Origin: Sediminibacterium sp.
GTDB lineage: Bacteria; Bacteroidota; Bacteroidia; Chitinophagales; Chitinophagaceae
Direction of reading: 5' to 3'
Assembly: GCA_016786865.1 (NCBI GenBank)
Contig: JAEUVE010000011.1
Coordinates: 1-64,000, forward strand
Length of the DNA stretch: 64,000 bases
Shown: one piece after another, positions 25,551-35,580 of the stretch
How the letters are laid out: every line of letters begins with the position of its first letter
Numbering within the stretch: the stretch's first letter is position 1
The notes under the pieces: generated by a model
What the model saw: the letters and a program-made list of their open reading frames with translations, nothing else
Told to the model about the DNA's origin: nothing
Databases searched by the model: none
Translations under genes and position numbers: made by a program

Positions 25551-26942
25551 ATGAGTAAGAAATTGATTTGGATTATTGTTGGACTGGTTGTTCTGATCGC
25601 TTTAGTGATCGGCCTGAAAAAAGCCGGCGTGATCGGAAAAGAAGAGGGGATCACTGTATCTGCCGAAAAAGCAGAGCAGCGTACCATCATCGAAACGGTG
25701 AATGCCAGCGGAAAAGTATATCCCGAAGTTGAAGTAAAAATTAGTCCGGATGTAAGTGGAGAAATAGTAGAGCTGACTGTAAACGAAGGGGATAGTGTAC
25801 GAAAAGGGCAGGTACTTGCAAGAATTTATGCAGATCTGCTGAATTCTACCAGAGACCAGGTTCAGGCAACTGTAAATCAGCAAAAAGCACAGGTGAATAA
25901 CTCAACTGCGCAGCTGGCATCCCTGAAGGCAACCCTGGATCAGACAGAAGCACAGTATAACCGGCAGAAAAAATTATTCAGCGAAAAGGTAAGCAGTCGC
26001 CTGGAATTTGAACAGGCAGAACAGGCATACAAAAGTGCCAAAGCCAATTATGCTGCTGCAATGGAAGGGATCAAGAGTGCTCAGGCTGCTGTACAGAGCG
26101 TGCAGGCGCAGTTGAACAGAGCAGATAAGGACGTGAGCAGAACAGTGATCATTTCTCCGATGGATGGGGTAATCAGCCTGATGGCCATTAAGAAAGGAGA
26201 GCGTGTGGCAGGTAATAGTTTTAATGTAGGTACAGAAATGATGCGGGTTGCAGATATGCGCAGCATTGAAGTGCGGGTGGATGTTGGTGAAAATGATATT
26301 CCAAAAGTGAAATTAGGCGATACTGCCATTGTAGAAGTGGACGCATATACCAGCCGTAAGTTTAAGGGACTGGTATACAAAATTGCCAATCCAACTACCA
26401 ATGGGGTAACTTCATCTGTAGCAAGTGCTGAAGTAACCAATTACAAAGTACATATCCGTTTGTTACCGGATGATTATAAAGACCTGATTGTTCCCGGAAG
26501 AAGTTTTCCGTTCAGACCTGGTATGACAGCAAGTGCAGATATACAAACCAGAAGCAAGCAGAATGTTTTGTCTGTACCATTGAATGCGGTTACCACCAGG
26601 GACGCGAGCGACAGTACTTCAGCAAAAACGGCTGATAAGAAAGATAAGAAAGAAGAGAAAGCTGCTGAACCGGCTGCTGCAAATACCGATGCACCAAAAT
26701 CTGTTACTGCCGACGACAGTATTCAGGAAGTGGTATTTGTACTCCAAAAAGACAATACGGTGAAGAAAGTTCGCGTAAAAACAGGTATTCAGGACCTGAA
26801 TTATATAGAAATTCTGGATGGTCTGAAAGCAGGAGACACCGTAATAACCGGACCTTATCAGATCGTAAGTAAGACCCTCAAAGACGGAAATCTGGTTACT
26901 GTAGTAGCCAAGGATAAGCTTTTTGAGGAAAAGAAGAAATAA
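25551..26942 (+). CDS. HlyD/MacA-type periplasmic adaptor of an efflux pump
   Basis: A 463-residue membrane-fusion protein. One N-terminal transmembrane helix (residues 4-24) is followed by a lipoyl-like half, a long coiled-coil hairpin (about 95-200, rich in Gln, Ala, Lys), the second lipoyl half with ISPMDGVISLMAIKKGERV, and a beta-barrel domain. Around residues 350-385 an inserted low-complexity stretch rich in Lys, Glu and Ala interrupts the membrane-proximal domain. It pairs with the TolC gene upstream. A strong hairpin terminator follows, so the operon ends without a transporter gene. Confidence 0.9.
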   Translation: MSKKLIWIIVGLVVLIALVIGLKKAGVIGKEEGITVSAEKAEQRTIIETVNASGKVYPEVEVKISPDVSGEIVELTVNEGDSVRKGQVLARIYADLLNSTRDQVQATVNQQKAQVNNSTAQLASLKATLDQTEAQYNRQKKLFSEKVSSRLEFEQAEQAYKSAKANYAAAMEGIKSAQAAVQSVQAQLNRADKDVSRTVIISPMDGVISLMAIKKGERVAGNSFNVGTEMMRVADMRSIEVRVDVGENDIPKVKLGDTAIVEVDAYTSRKFKGLVYKIANPTTNGVTSSVASAEVTNYKVHIRLLPDDYKDLIVPGRSFPFRPGMTASADIQTRSKQNVLSVPLNAVTTRDASDSTSAKTADKKDKKEEKAAEPAAANTDAPKSVTADDSIQEVVFVLQKDNTVKKVRVKTGIQDLNYIEILDGLKAGDTVITGPYQIVSKTLKDGNLVTVVAKDKLFEEKKK

Positions 26943-26962
26943 CCTCATTTTTTAAATAGTGC

Positions 26963-27023
26963 AACTCCATAGTGCATGATCCTCCGGCCTTATCCGGCTG
27001 CAATCATCCACTATGGAGTTTTT
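26963..27023 (+). terminator. Strong hairpin terminator after the efflux operon
   Basis: AACTCCATAGTG and CACTATGGAGTT form a perfect 12-bp stem enclosing an inner CCGG/CCGG stem, with a run of five T at the 3' side. The gpsA promoter box follows directly. Confidence 0.8.
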
Positions 27024-27026
27024 GTG

Positions 27027-27034
27027 TAAGTTTG
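27027..27034 (+). promoter_or_regulatory. Candidate -7 promoter box (TAAGTTTG) for gpsA
   Basis: A TAnnTTTG match 20 bp before the gpsA ATG and immediately after the preceding terminator. Confidence 0.5.
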
Positions 27035-27054
27035 CCTCCAGAATCATCAGCCAT

Positions 27055-28065
27055 ATGAAATTTGGGATATTAGGGAGTGGTAGCTGGGCAACTGCAATTG
27101 CTAAAATTTTAACGGATAACGGCAATACCATCAACTGGTGGGTTCGCAGCGGCGACAGTATTGCTTATATGCAGAAAAGGAGACACAATCCACGCTACCT
27201 GAGTGGGGCCTATTTCAATCTGTCGCAATTGTTGCTCAATGACCAGCTGGAAGAAGTAGTGGCAAAATCAGACGTATTGGTTGTGGCCATTCCTTCTGCT
27301 TTTGTAGAGGAAGTGATATCCCGGCTGCCTAAAGCTGCCTGGGAAGGAAAGAAAATCGTTTCTGCCGTAAAGGGAATTCTTCCGGGATCAAATCAATTAT
27401 TGCATGAGTACATGGCTGGCCTGTTCGATTTCCCGGTAAGCAGCTATTTTACTTTGCTGGGGCCCTGCCATGCCGAAGAAGTAGCTTCTGAAAAACTCTC
27501 TTACCTTACTTTTTCAGGTAAAGATGAAGCGGAGACTGCTGCAATAGCAGCCTGCTTCAAAACCGAGTACATTAACACAGTAGTCAATACAGATATAATT
27601 GGTGTACAGTATGCGGCGGTATTGAAAAATATTTATGCCCTTGGGGCTGGTATCGCACACGGCCTTGAGTATGGAGATAATTTTCAAAGTGTATACATTG
27701 CTGCCTGTGCAAATGAAATGGCTGGATTTCTGAAAACCATATCCAGTTCGGATTGTAAGGAAAATTTTGTTCAACAGAATTATACTGCATCGGTTTACCT
27801 CGGAGATTTATTGGTTACCTGTTATTCGCTCTACAGCCGAAACAGAACCTTTGGAAACATGCTTGGTAAAGGTTATTCCGTAAAAGCGGCCACACTGGAA
27901 CTGAATATGGTAGCAGAAGGATACAATGCAAGCAAATGCATTCATAAGACCAATGAAAGCTGCGTAAAGGCTGATATTCCAATTGCTTCGGTTGTATATG
28001 AAATGCTTTGGGAGCATCTGCCTGTTGCAGAGGGATTCAAGAAAATTGAGGGATATCTGTTTTAG
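27055..28065 (+). CDS. gpsA: Glycerol-3-phosphate dehydrogenase [NAD(P)+]
   Basis: Reduces dihydroxyacetone phosphate to sn-glycerol-3-phosphate for phospholipid synthesis. The 336-residue protein starts with MKFGILGSGSWATAIAKIL, the classical dinucleotide loop, and contains AVKGILPGSNQ, LLGPCHAEEVA (GpsA signature, normally GPSFAxEV) and AVLKNIYALGAGIAHGLEYGDN, the catalytic Lys region. The start ATG at 27055 was chosen because an in-frame ATG at 27013 lies in the terminator stem. It converges on hemW with a 4-bp tail overlap. Confidence 0.93.
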   Translation: MKFGILGSGSWATAIAKILTDNGNTINWWVRSGDSIAYMQKRRHNPRYLSGAYFNLSQLLLNDQLEEVVAKSDVLVVAIPSAFVEEVISRLPKAAWEGKKIVSAVKGILPGSNQLLHEYMAGLFDFPVSSYFTLLGPCHAEEVASEKLSYLTFSGKDEAETAAIAACFKTEYINTVVNTDIIGVQYAAVLKNIYALGAGIAHGLEYGDNFQSVYIAACANEMAGFLKTISSSDCKENFVQQNYTASVYLGDLLVTCYSLYSRNRTFGNMLGKGYSVKAATLELNMVAEGYNASKCIHKTNESCVKADIPIASVVYEMLWEHLPVAEGFKKIEGYLF

Positions 28066-29186
28066 AGTTGAAACAGTTCAGCTGCAATTCCGTCTGCATA
28101 AAATTTCCCTTTGGGAGGGATCACCAGGAAATTGCCTGAATGAATCAGGGTTTCATTTTCTATAAATTTTTTTGCCAGTTTCAGTACATCCGGTACAATA
28201 CCGGCGGGTCCTGTTTTTTCCAGCTGGCTCAGGTCCAGCCCTTCCGAAGTGCGCAGTGAAGTCATGATGTACTCATTCACCCTTTGTTGGGTTGTCAGCA
28301 ACTCAATTTCGGCCGGAATATTTTTCTGTTTCAGGGAAGACAGGTATAAGCTGTTGTTGGCAATATTCCATTGTCTGCTGATTCCGTTATACGAGTGGGC
28401 ACCGGGTCCGAGACCCAGGTAATGGCTGCCAGACCAGTAGCTGGAATTGTGCCTGCTTCGCATACCGGGTAGGGCAAAGTTGGAAATTTCGTAGTGCTCA
28501 TAACCCGCAGCGGCAGTATGATTCATCAGTATGTCGAAATGAATGGCCTGTTTATCCGGATCAACCTCTTCCAGTTGCCGGTTGTTGATTTTTTTTGCAA
28601 GGATTGTTCTGGGCTCTACAGTCAGGGCATAGCAGGAAAGATGTGGCACTTTTAGTTCTATGGCTGTTTTCAGATTTTGTTTCCAGTGTTCATCGGAAAG
28701 GGTGGGGCCTCCGTAAATCAGGTCGATCGAAAGGTTGCTGAATCCGGTAGCCTGGGCAAGCGGTATGCAGGCGAGCGCCTGTTCTGCATTGTGCGCCCTG
28801 CCCATCCAGGAAAGGTCAGCTTCAAAGAAAGATTGTATCCCGATGCTCAGCCGGTTAATGCCAGCAGCTTTCCAGCTCTCCAGGCTGGCAGTACTGATAT
28901 CGTCCGGATTGGCTTCCAGTGTAATTTCTGCATTGCCGGAAACAGTAAAAAAGTCGCGGATACCCCTAAGAATGCGGTTCAATTGTTCCCCCGACAGCAA
29001 GGAAGGGGTTCCTCCCCCAAAGTAAATGGTTTCGACAGGTTCGTTCAGGTAACCTTGCCGCAGCAAGGCTTCTGAAACAATTGCCTCCGTCATTTGCGGC
29101 ATGCGTTGTTGGTTTACCGAGAAATGAAAATTGCAATAGTTACAGGCTTTTTTACAAAAAGGGATATGAATATAGATGCCGGCCAT
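28062..29186 (-). CDS. hemW: Radical SAM heme chaperone HemW
   Basis: A 374-residue radical SAM protein with the iron-sulfur ligands C11-x3-C15-x2-C18, then YFGGGTPSLL and LEANPDDI. In this family the length and absence of extra N-terminal residues indicate HemW, which inserts heme into respiratory enzymes, rather than the coproporphyrinogen dehydrogenase HemN, although many databases call both the same. hemD lies close by on the other strand, a mild link to tetrapyrrole metabolism. Confidence 0.9.
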   Translation of the reverse strand: MAGIYIHIPFCKKACNYCNFHFSVNQQRMPQMTEAIVSEALLRQGYLNEPVETIYFGGGTPSLLSGEQLNRILRGIRDFFTVSGNAEITLEANPDDISTASLESWKAAGINRLSIGIQSFFEADLSWMGRAHNAEQALACIPLAQATGFSNLSIDLIYGGPTLSDEHWKQNLKTAIELKVPHLSCYALTVEPRTILAKKINNRQLEEVDPDKQAIHFDILMNHTAAAGYEHYEISNFALPGMRSRHNSSYWSGSHYLGLGPGAHSYNGISRQWNIANNSLYLSSLKQKNIPAEIELLTTQQRVNEYIMTSLRTSEGLDLSQLEKTGPAGIVPDVLKLAKKFIENETLIHSGNFLVIPPKGKFYADGIAAELFQL

Positions 29187-29265
29187 GAGCGTAAATAATC
29201 ATTAAAATTAGCATTGTTCCTGCTTCTGTACCAATTAATCACTGGCATTCAATATTTTTGGGGTG

Positions 29266-30255
29266 ATGATATTCCTGCGCAGTATTTTTTGTATCCTGAT
29301 TTTCAGTTCCATAACCCCCCTGCTTGTTGCACAAACCGACAGCCTGGGCAGAAACGATACCGGATTGAACAGGCAGGACCGTCTGGCCGGCAGCAGCCCC
29401 GCAGCAGTACAGCAGGGATACGATAGTATTCAACAGGCGGTAACAGATACTGGTTTACAAAACGCAATAGCAGCCGATACTACACCAAAACCGGCCAGTC
29501 TTCCGCAGAAGGTAATAATTGATACCAGTAGTTTTCAGCAGTACATGGTGCATCCATGGCTTCCGATGAGTAAGTCTCCGGCATATATGATGGTAGATTA
29601 CCGGATCAGGGAGTCCAAGGATTATTTATTTTATCTGCTTTATGGAATCATATTGTTGCTGGCATTCATTAAAGTGGTTTTTCCTAAATATTTCAGGAAC
29701 CTTTTTTTATTGTTTTTTCAAACCTCGCTTCGCCAAAAGCAAACCAGGGAACAGTTGCTTCAGGACACCCTGGCCAGCCTGCTGATTAACCTGCTTTTTA
29801 TTATTTCTGCAGGATTATTTATATCGCTTCTCATGATTACAAAGGGATGGCTGCGCTTGCCATTCTGGACGTTATATGCATATGTAACAGGAGTCTTAAT
29901 TGCGATTTATGCCGGTAAATATCTTTTTCTGGTATTCGCTGGTTGGGTATTTAATAATAAGGAAGTAGCCAACGGATATATATTCCTGGTATCGATGGTA
30001 AACAGAATATTGGGCATATTGCTGATTCCCTTCAGTGTAATCATGGCCTTTGGAGAACCACATATATTATCTGCGGTTGCAACATTGAGTATTGGATTGG
30101 TAATTGTATTGTTACTTTACCGTTACCTTGTTTCGTTTGGGTCACTCAGAAACGACCTGAAAATCAATGCTTTTCATTTTTTCCTATACCTTTGTGCAGT
30201 TGAAATTCTGCCAATGCTATTGATATATAAGCTATTGGTTAATTATATCGGCTGA
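29266..30255 (+). CDS. DUF4271 membrane protein
   Basis: A 329-residue protein with a signal-like hydrophobic N-terminus ending at LLVAQ, a polar extracytoplasmic stretch of about 85 residues rich in Asp, Thr and Gln, then about six hydrophobic helices from residue 120 to the end. The layout and its place directly before a uroporphyrinogen-III synthase gene match the DUF4271 family of Bacteroidota. No enzymatic motif is visible and the role is unknown. An upstream GTG at 29263 is adjacent, but ATG at 29266 is preferred. Confidence 0.75.
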   Translation: MIFLRSIFCILIFSSITPLLVAQTDSLGRNDTGLNRQDRLAGSSPAAVQQGYDSIQQAVTDTGLQNAIAADTTPKPASLPQKVIIDTSSFQQYMVHPWLPMSKSPAYMMVDYRIRESKDYLFYLLYGIILLLAFIKVVFPKYFRNLFLLFFQTSLRQKQTREQLLQDTLASLLINLLFIISAGLFISLLMITKGWLRLPFWTLYAYVTGVLIAIYAGKYLFLVFAGWVFNNKEVANGYIFLVSMVNRILGILLIPFSVIMAFGEPHILSAVATLSIGLVIVLLLYRYLVSFGSLRNDLKINAFHFFLYLCAVEILPMLLIYKLLVNYIG

Positions 30256-30260
30256 TTTTT

Positions 30261-30268
30261 TACATTTG
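30261..30268 (+). promoter_or_regulatory. Candidate -7 promoter box (TACATTTG) for hemD
   Basis: A TAnnTTTG match just after the DUF4271 stop and 22 bp before the hemD ATG, giving hemD its own transcript. Confidence 0.5.
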
Positions 30269-30290
30269 CAAAATTATTAGACAGAGCAGT

Positions 30291-31127
30291 ATGATCAAAC
30301 ACGGGGTTAAACAATCAGCAGCTTCAAAGACAAGTAAAAAAATTCTGATTTCTCAGCCCAGGCCGGAAAATGATAAATCACCTTACTTTGATCTGGAGAA
30401 AAAGCACGATGTGGAATTGGTATTTCATCCATTCATTGTACTTGAAGGAATACCTGCACGTGAGTTCAGGAAGCAGAAGATTGACATAGCGCAGTATACT
30501 GCCATTATTTTCACCAGCCGAAATGCAATTGATCATTTCTTCCGGATGAGTGAAGAAATGAAAGTGAATATCGGACAGGATACCAAGTATTTCTGTATTA
30601 CCGAAGCTGTTGCTCTTTATCTGCAGAAATTCATTTTGTACAGGAAAAGAAAAGTGTTCTACGGAGCAGACGGAACCAACAAGAGTTTGTTCGATGTAAT
30701 TAACAAGCACCGTGAATCCGAGAAGTTCCTGTATGTATGCAGCGAAAATCAGCAGGATAATGAAATTGTGAGTTGGCTAAAAAACAACAAGTGCGAATTT
30801 CAGCTGGCTTTCATGTACAGAACCATCAGCAATGATATTAAACCCGCAATGGAACTGTATCAGTATCATGTAATCTGTTTCTTTACACCAAGTGGTGTGA
30901 GAAGCCTGCTGGACAATTATCCGGATTTTGAACAGAAGGATATTGTTATAGCTTCATTTGGAAGCAATACTTCCAGAGCGGTAGAGGAAGCTGGTTTTAC
31001 GCTGGAAATTAAAGTTCCGGCACCACAAAGACCAAGTATGGTTGCTGCACTGGATCATTACCTCTGCTCCATTAAAACTACTTCGAAGAGTACTTCTAAA
31101 ACAGCGGCCAAAACCGTAAAAAAATAG
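30291..31127 (+). CDS. hemD: Uroporphyrinogen-III synthase (HemD family)
   Basis: A 278-residue two-domain protein resembling the HemD fold: KILISQPRPEN opens domain 1, IIFTSRNAIDHFF is the first conserved block, and FFTPSGVRSLLDN with IASFGSNTSRAVEEAG is the second. HemD cyclises hydroxymethylbilane to uroporphyrinogen III for heme. HemD sequences are very divergent, so activity is probable rather than proven. The last 20 residues are a Lys/Ser/Thr-rich tail of unknown purpose. A hairpin terminator follows. Confidence 0.85.
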   Translation: MIKHGVKQSAASKTSKKILISQPRPENDKSPYFDLEKKHDVELVFHPFIVLEGIPAREFRKQKIDIAQYTAIIFTSRNAIDHFFRMSEEMKVNIGQDTKYFCITEAVALYLQKFILYRKRKVFYGADGTNKSLFDVINKHRESEKFLYVCSENQQDNEIVSWLKNNKCEFQLAFMYRTISNDIKPAMELYQYHVICFFTPSGVRSLLDNYPDFEQKDIVIASFGSNTSRAVEEAGFTLEIKVPAPQRPSMVAALDHYLCSIKTTSKSTSKTAAKTVKK

Positions 31128-31153
31128 TTGTAATCAAAAAGATATAACCAATG

Positions 31154-31181
31154 AACAAACCCCTCTGTTGAGGGGTTTGTT
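31154..31181 (+). terminator. Terminator after hemD
   Basis: AACAAACCCCTC and GAGGGGTTTGTT form a perfect 12-bp stem with a TGTT loop. The downstream T-run is weak (TTAGTTAAT). It lies 15 bp before the next ATG. Confidence 0.65.
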
Positions 31182-31195
31182 AGTTAATCATACTT

Positions 31196-33241
31196 ATGGA
31201 AAAGCAAAAAGGCAACAGACTGCTGCAGGAAACCAGCCCCTATCTGCAGCAACATGCATATAATCCGGTCAACTGGTATCCCTGGGGCAATGAAGCACTG
31301 GATCTTGCCCTCCGGGAAAACAAACCGATCCTGGTGAGTATTGGCTATTCGGCCTGCCACTGGTGTCATGTAATGGAGCGGGAGAGCTTTGAAGATGAGG
31401 CCACAGCTACATTCATGAATGAGCACTTTGTCAATATTAAGATAGACCGCGAGGAAAGGCCGGATCTGGATCATATTTACATGGATGCGGTACAGGCAAT
31501 GACCGGTAGCGGAGGATGGCCGCTGAATGTATTCCTTACACCGGATAAGAAACCATTTTATGGCGGCACCTATTTTCCTCCGAAAAGAATGCACAACCGG
31601 TCTTCCTGGATGGAAGTACTGGATGGTGTTCGCAAAGCCTTCCAGGAAAGAAAATCCGCTGTGGAGGAACAGGCCAATAACCTGATTGGTCACTTGAACA
31701 AAAGCAACGCTTTTGGGTTGGTACAACCGGAAGCCGACAGTCTCGAACAGTTCTATTCAAAAGATACACTGAACAAGATAGCCGGGCAGATTCTGGAACA
31801 GGCAGATACTACCGAGGGTGGATTTGGTAATGCGCCCAAGTTTCCGCAGACTTTCAGTATTGTTTATCTTTTAAGACATCATCATTTTACCGGAGATGCC
31901 GCAGCATTGCAACAAGCCCTGCTGAGTCTCGATAAAATGATACAGGGTGGTATCTATGATCAGCTGGGGGGTGGATTTGCGCGGTACAGTACCGACGCAC
32001 AGTGGCAGGTGCCACACTTCGAAAAAATGCTGTACGACAATGCCTTACTCCTGATAGCCATATCGGAGGCATATCAGCTAACAGGTAATCCGCATTATCA
32101 GCATGTGATACAGCAAACCATGGATTTCATTTCGCGGGAAATGACCAATGAATCGCATGGTTTTTACAGCGCACTGGATGCAGATAGTGAAGGGGTAGAG
32201 GGTAAATTTTATACATGGACTAAGGCAGAACTGGATGCAGCCTTGCAGGAAGATGCCCCATTTTTCAATGAATTTTATCGGGTGGAAGCCAATGGAAACT
32301 GGCATGAAGGAAAACAGGAAAACCCGCCTACCAATATTCTTTGGACGAACCGAAATCCTGAACCCGAAATTATGGAGCGGCTGCAGCGTTGCAGGGAAAA
32401 GCTGATGCAGCTGCGGGCAAAAAGGGTTCGGCCCTTGCTGGACGATAAAGTGCTGCTGGGCTGGAATGCCATGATGATCACGGCCTGCTGTAAAGCCGGT
32501 GCTGCAACCGGTACAGAAAGCTATCTGAGGATGGCCACCGAAAGCATGTTGTTCCTGGAAAACCAGCTTCGGGATGCCCAAACAGGTCTCTGGAACCATA
32601 CCTATAAGGCAGAACAACCCAGAATACCCGCTTTCCTCGATGATTATGCCGCTTTGATACAGGCATATATTCATTTGCAGGAAATGACCGGAGAGGCAGC
32701 CTATTTGCACAAGGCAGAAGCCATGACCCATCTGGTGCTGAAGCATTTTGAAGAGCCGGAGAGTGGCTTCTTTTTTTACACACCGGATTTTCAGCAGGAT
32801 CTGATTATGCGAAAAAAAGAAGTGTATGATGGCGCAACCCCTAGCGGGAACGCAATTATGGCGGAAAATCTGCAATACCTGGCCATTGTTTTTGACCGTC
32901 CGGAATGGGCCGAAAGGGCCAGAAAAATGCTGGCTTCCCTTCAAAATGCTATCCAAAAACACCCTACCTCATTCGGGGTTTGGGCAGCTGTATTTCAGAA
33001 GGAAGTGATTGGTTTTAAGGAAATTGTGGTGACCGGGCAACAGGCAGTCCGGTATCTGTATCCAATTAACAGAAAATACATTCCCAATAAAATAATCCAG
33101 GCTGCCGAAACAAATCCGGGAAATTTCCCGTTATTGAACGGAAAACAGTTCGGAGAGGATGGGGTATTGTTCTATTTATGTAGTAATTATACGTGTGGCC
33201 CAGCTTTTAACACCGTAGAAGCGTTTTTAGCAAAAGTGTAA
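31196..33241 (+). CDS. Thioredoxin-domain/glycan-epimerase-like protein, YyaL/SPATA20 family (DUF255)
   Basis: A 681-residue protein. The N-terminal 160 residues form a thioredoxin-like domain with the family hallmark [14 protein letters not shown] (Cys-x2-Cys), followed by [13 protein letters not shown] and [14 protein letters not shown]. The remainder is an alpha/alpha-toroid domain like N-acylglucosamine epimerases ([23 protein letters not shown]). The biochemical role in bacteria is not settled. The gene stands alone between the hemD terminator and the gld operon. Confidence 0.88.
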   Translation: MEKQKGNRLLQETSPYLQQHAYNPVNWYPWGNEALDLALRENKPILVSIGYSACHWCHVMERESFEDEATATFMNEHFVNIKIDREERPDLDHIYMDAVQAMTGSGGWPLNVFLTPDKKPFYGGTYFPPKRMHNRSSWMEVLDGVRKAFQERKSAVEEQANNLIGHLNKSNAFGLVQPEADSLEQFYSKDTLNKIAGQILEQADTTEGGFGNAPKFPQTFSIVYLLRHHHFTGDAAALQQALLSLDKMIQGGIYDQLGGGFARYSTDAQWQVPHFEKMLYDNALLLIAISEAYQLTGNPHYQHVIQQTMDFISREMTNESHGFYSALDADSEGVEGKFYTWTKAELDAALQEDAPFFNEFYRVEANGNWHEGKQENPPTNILWTNRNPEPEIMERLQRCREKLMQLRAKRVRPLLDDKVLLGWNAMMITACCKAGAATGTESYLRMATESMLFLENQLRDAQTGLWNHTYKAEQPRIPAFLDDYAALIQAYIHLQEMTGEAAYLHKAEAMTHLVLKHFEEPESGFFFYTPDFQQDLIMRKKEVYDGATPSGNAIMAENLQYLAIVFDRPEWAERARKMLASLQNAIQKHPTSFGVWAAVFQKEVIGFKEIVVTGQQAVRYLYPINRKYIPNKIIQAAETNPGNFPLLNGKQFGEDGVLFYLCSNYTCGPAFNTVEAFLAKV

Positions 33242-33393
33242 CAAGATTTAGCATAATTTGCTTCCCGACAGTGTTTTTAGAAGTTTCATATTGTCTTAAA
33301 TAATAATTTATACTATTTGACGTTACATCTACTTGTTACTGTTAAAATATTGGAAACAGGATTTTTTCATAGGTTAACAGCCATTGGAAAACA

Positions 33394-33401
33394 TATATTT
33401 G
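33394..33401 (+). promoter_or_regulatory. Candidate -7 promoter box (TATATTTG) for the gldKLMN operon
   Basis: A perfect TAnnTTTG match 25 bp before the gldK ATG in a 185-bp AT-rich gap; no clear -33 partner. Confidence 0.6.
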
Positions 33402-33426
33402 CCACTGTCAAAATTCTGATCGGAAA

Positions 33427-34704
33427 ATGAAAATGCATCTCTCGCTAATAGCTGCCGGGGCCTTGTCTCTCACCTTGGTGTCTTGTTTTAAAGGCAAAAA
33501 GAATAAAGGTCTTCCAGACGACGGACAGTTGCATGGGGTAGCGCCTGCTGCCAGGCAAAGCATGAACGCACCGCGAAACATGGTGTATATTCAACCGGGG
33601 ACCTTTCACATGGGGCCTAGTGATGAGGACGTAACCTATAATTATACTACAAGGAATCGTCAGGTATCCATACCTGGATTTTGGATGGACGCAACGGAAA
33701 TCACCAACAATGAATACCGCCAGTTCGTTACCTGGGTACGTGATTCTCTTGCATTTAAAATTTTGTATGGACAGGGTATAAATAACCCGGATGATACCAT
33801 GGCTGTCGACTGGAAAAAAGTGGCTGCGATCAAATGGGATAAAAGCACGGTAGAGAAGCTGAACGAGCTGAACCTGGCCCCGGATAACCGCCTGTACGGC
33901 AGACCGGATCTGGATCCTGAGAAACTGGTTTATCACATGGAGTATCCTGATTTAAAGGAAGCTGCTAAAAGGGAAAATGCCGGACTTCCACTCAAGAATT
34001 TTATTGTAAAAAGAGATCAGAAAGTGTATCCGGATACTTTGGTTTGGATGAGGGATTTCTCTTATTCCTACAATGAGCCGATGACAAAAAGATATTTCTC
34101 TCACCCTGCTTTTGGAAACTATCCTGTAGTAGGAGTAAACTGGAAACAGGCAATGGCCTTCTGTCATTGGAGATCCCATATCCAGAATTCTTACCTGGAG
34201 CGTAAGAAAATGGCTGTAGAGGGCGATTACCGTTTGCCAAGTGAGGCAGAATGGGAGTATGCAGCCCGTGGAGGAAGAACCAATTCCATGTTCCCATGGG
34301 GTAGTTACTACACCAGAAACAAAAAGGGATGCCTGTTGGCTAACTTCAAACCCGGAAGAGGTAATTATGCTGAAGACGGAGGATTCTACACGGTACGTGC
34401 AGATGCTTACTGGCCCAACGACTATGGTTTGTACAATATGTCCGGAAACGTGGCAGAATGGACTGGCTCTTATTTTTATGAAGGCGCTTATAATTTCATG
34501 GCAGACATGAGTCCTGATATCCGTTACGATGCAAAAGATTCAGACAGACCCCGTGAGAAGCGAAAAGTGGTTCGTGGAGGAAGCTGGAAAGATATTCAGT
34601 ACATGATTCAGGTGAGTACCCGTAACTACGAATACCAGGACACGGCTAAATCCTATATCGGTTTCCGTTGTGTAATTGACCTGGCTCCAAAAATGAAAAA
34701 ATAA
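33427..34704 (+). CDS. gldK: Gliding motility / T9SS lipoprotein GldK
   Basis: A 425-residue outer-membrane lipoprotein of the type IX secretion core. The signal peptide ends in the lipobox LTLVSC (Cys at about residue 20). A formylglycine-generating-enzyme-like domain covers most of the protein: MVYIQPGTFHMG, DATEITNNEYRQF, YRLPSEAEWEYAARGG, GNVAEWTGS, VRGGSWKD, GFRCV. In T9SS, GldK and GldN form rings under the outer membrane; the domain is structural rather than enzymatic. Directly followed by gldL, gldM and gldN in the usual order. Confidence 0.93.
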   Translation: MKMHLSLIAAGALSLTLVSCFKGKKNKGLPDDGQLHGVAPAARQSMNAPRNMVYIQPGTFHMGPSDEDVTYNYTTRNRQVSIPGFWMDATEITNNEYRQFVTWVRDSLAFKILYGQGINNPDDTMAVDWKKVAAIKWDKSTVEKLNELNLAPDNRLYGRPDLDPEKLVYHMEYPDLKEAAKRENAGLPLKNFIVKRDQKVYPDTLVWMRDFSYSYNEPMTKRYFSHPAFGNYPVVGVNWKQAMAFCHWRSHIQNSYLERKKMAVEGDYRLPSEAEWEYAARGGRTNSMFPWGSYYTRNKKGCLLANFKPGRGNYAEDGGFYTVRADAYWPNDYGLYNMSGNVAEWTGSYFYEGAYNFMADMSPDIRYDAKDSDRPREKRKVVRGGSWKDIQYMIQVSTRNYEYQDTAKSYIGFRCVIDLAPKMKK

Positions 34705-34760
34705 AATTCAGATAAGCAATTACAATTCTAAATTCTTACGCTAAACTTAAAATTTAAAAA

Positions 34761-35525
34761 ATGGCTGCTGCAATTCCTCCTAAAGTTAGTAAATGGTTCG
34801 ATGTTGGTGTATCCATCGCAGCTGCGGTGGTAATCTATGGTGCTTTACAGAAAATCTTACATACAGAAATTGCAGACCTGATGCTTAAGATCGGTCTGGG
34901 TACAGAGGCGCTGATTTTTGTGGGATATGGTGTGCTTTATCTGATTTACCCTGCCATTGATGATCATGAAGTTCATTTACCGGGTAAAATGCAGCCGGCT
35001 GGTAATCCTGCATTGTCCAGTCTGGATAAAATGCTGGCAGAAGCCGATATCACTCCTGCCAACCTTGCCAAACTGAGCGCTGGTTTTCAGAAGCTGGGAA
35101 CTACAGTAGAAAAGATGGGCGAAATTGGAGACGTTGTTAAGTCTACCGGTGATTTCTCTGCAAAGTCTAAAGAGGCCAGTGATGCCATGGGATCCGTAAT
35201 TGCTGCTGCCAATAATGCTGCGCAGTCTCTGAAAGGATTTGGTGAAGCAAATGATGCAACCAAACAATTCCACAATCAGATGCAGACTATTACCAAGAAT
35301 CTTTCTTCTTTAAATACTATTTACGAACTGGAGTTGCAGGAGAGCAATAATCACCTGAAAGCCCTGAATCAATTCTATGGCAAGCTGGCGCAGACAACCA
35401 GTATGTTGAGCGGCGGAGAGCAGGATGCTGCGAAAGCCAAAGAACAGATCAGTTTGCTGGCCAACAACCTGACCAAGCTGAACCAGGTATATGGCAACAT
35501 GCTTACAGCCATGAATGGAAGATAA
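34761..35525 (+). CDS. gldL: Gliding motility / T9SS inner-membrane motor protein GldL
   Basis: A 254-residue protein. Two N-terminal transmembrane helices (about 15-33 and 42-61) hold the motor core with GVSIAAAVVIYGALQKI and a Glu in GTEALIFVGYGV that matches the proton-pathway Glu of the GldLM motor. The rest is a cytoplasmic helical tail with Ala, Asn and Lys-rich coiled-coil character. It works with GldM to convert proton motive force into rotation that drives T9SS and gliding. Confidence 0.93.
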   Translation: MAAAIPPKVSKWFDVGVSIAAAVVIYGALQKILHTEIADLMLKIGLGTEALIFVGYGVLYLIYPAIDDHEVHLPGKMQPAGNPALSSLDKMLAEADITPANLAKLSAGFQKLGTTVEKMGEIGDVVKSTGDFSAKSKEASDAMGSVIAAANNAAQSLKGFGEANDATKQFHNQMQTITKNLSSLNTIYELELQESNNHLKALNQFYGKLAQTTSMLSGGEQDAAKAKEQISLLANNLTKLNQVYGNMLTAMNGR

Positions 35526-35580
35526 CTGCCCGGTGCAACCAAAACCAATTTGTAATTAATATTGATAAACGTAAGATAGT

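Noticed and set aside
28062..29186. Oxygen-independent coproporphyrinogen oxidase HemN
   Set aside because: Length and N-terminal pattern fit HemW; true HemN is longer with extra N-terminal residues.
32078..32962. 294-residue antisense frame opposite the YyaL-type gene
   Set aside because: Shadow frame; composition rich in Cys, His and Phe as expected from antisense of this gene.
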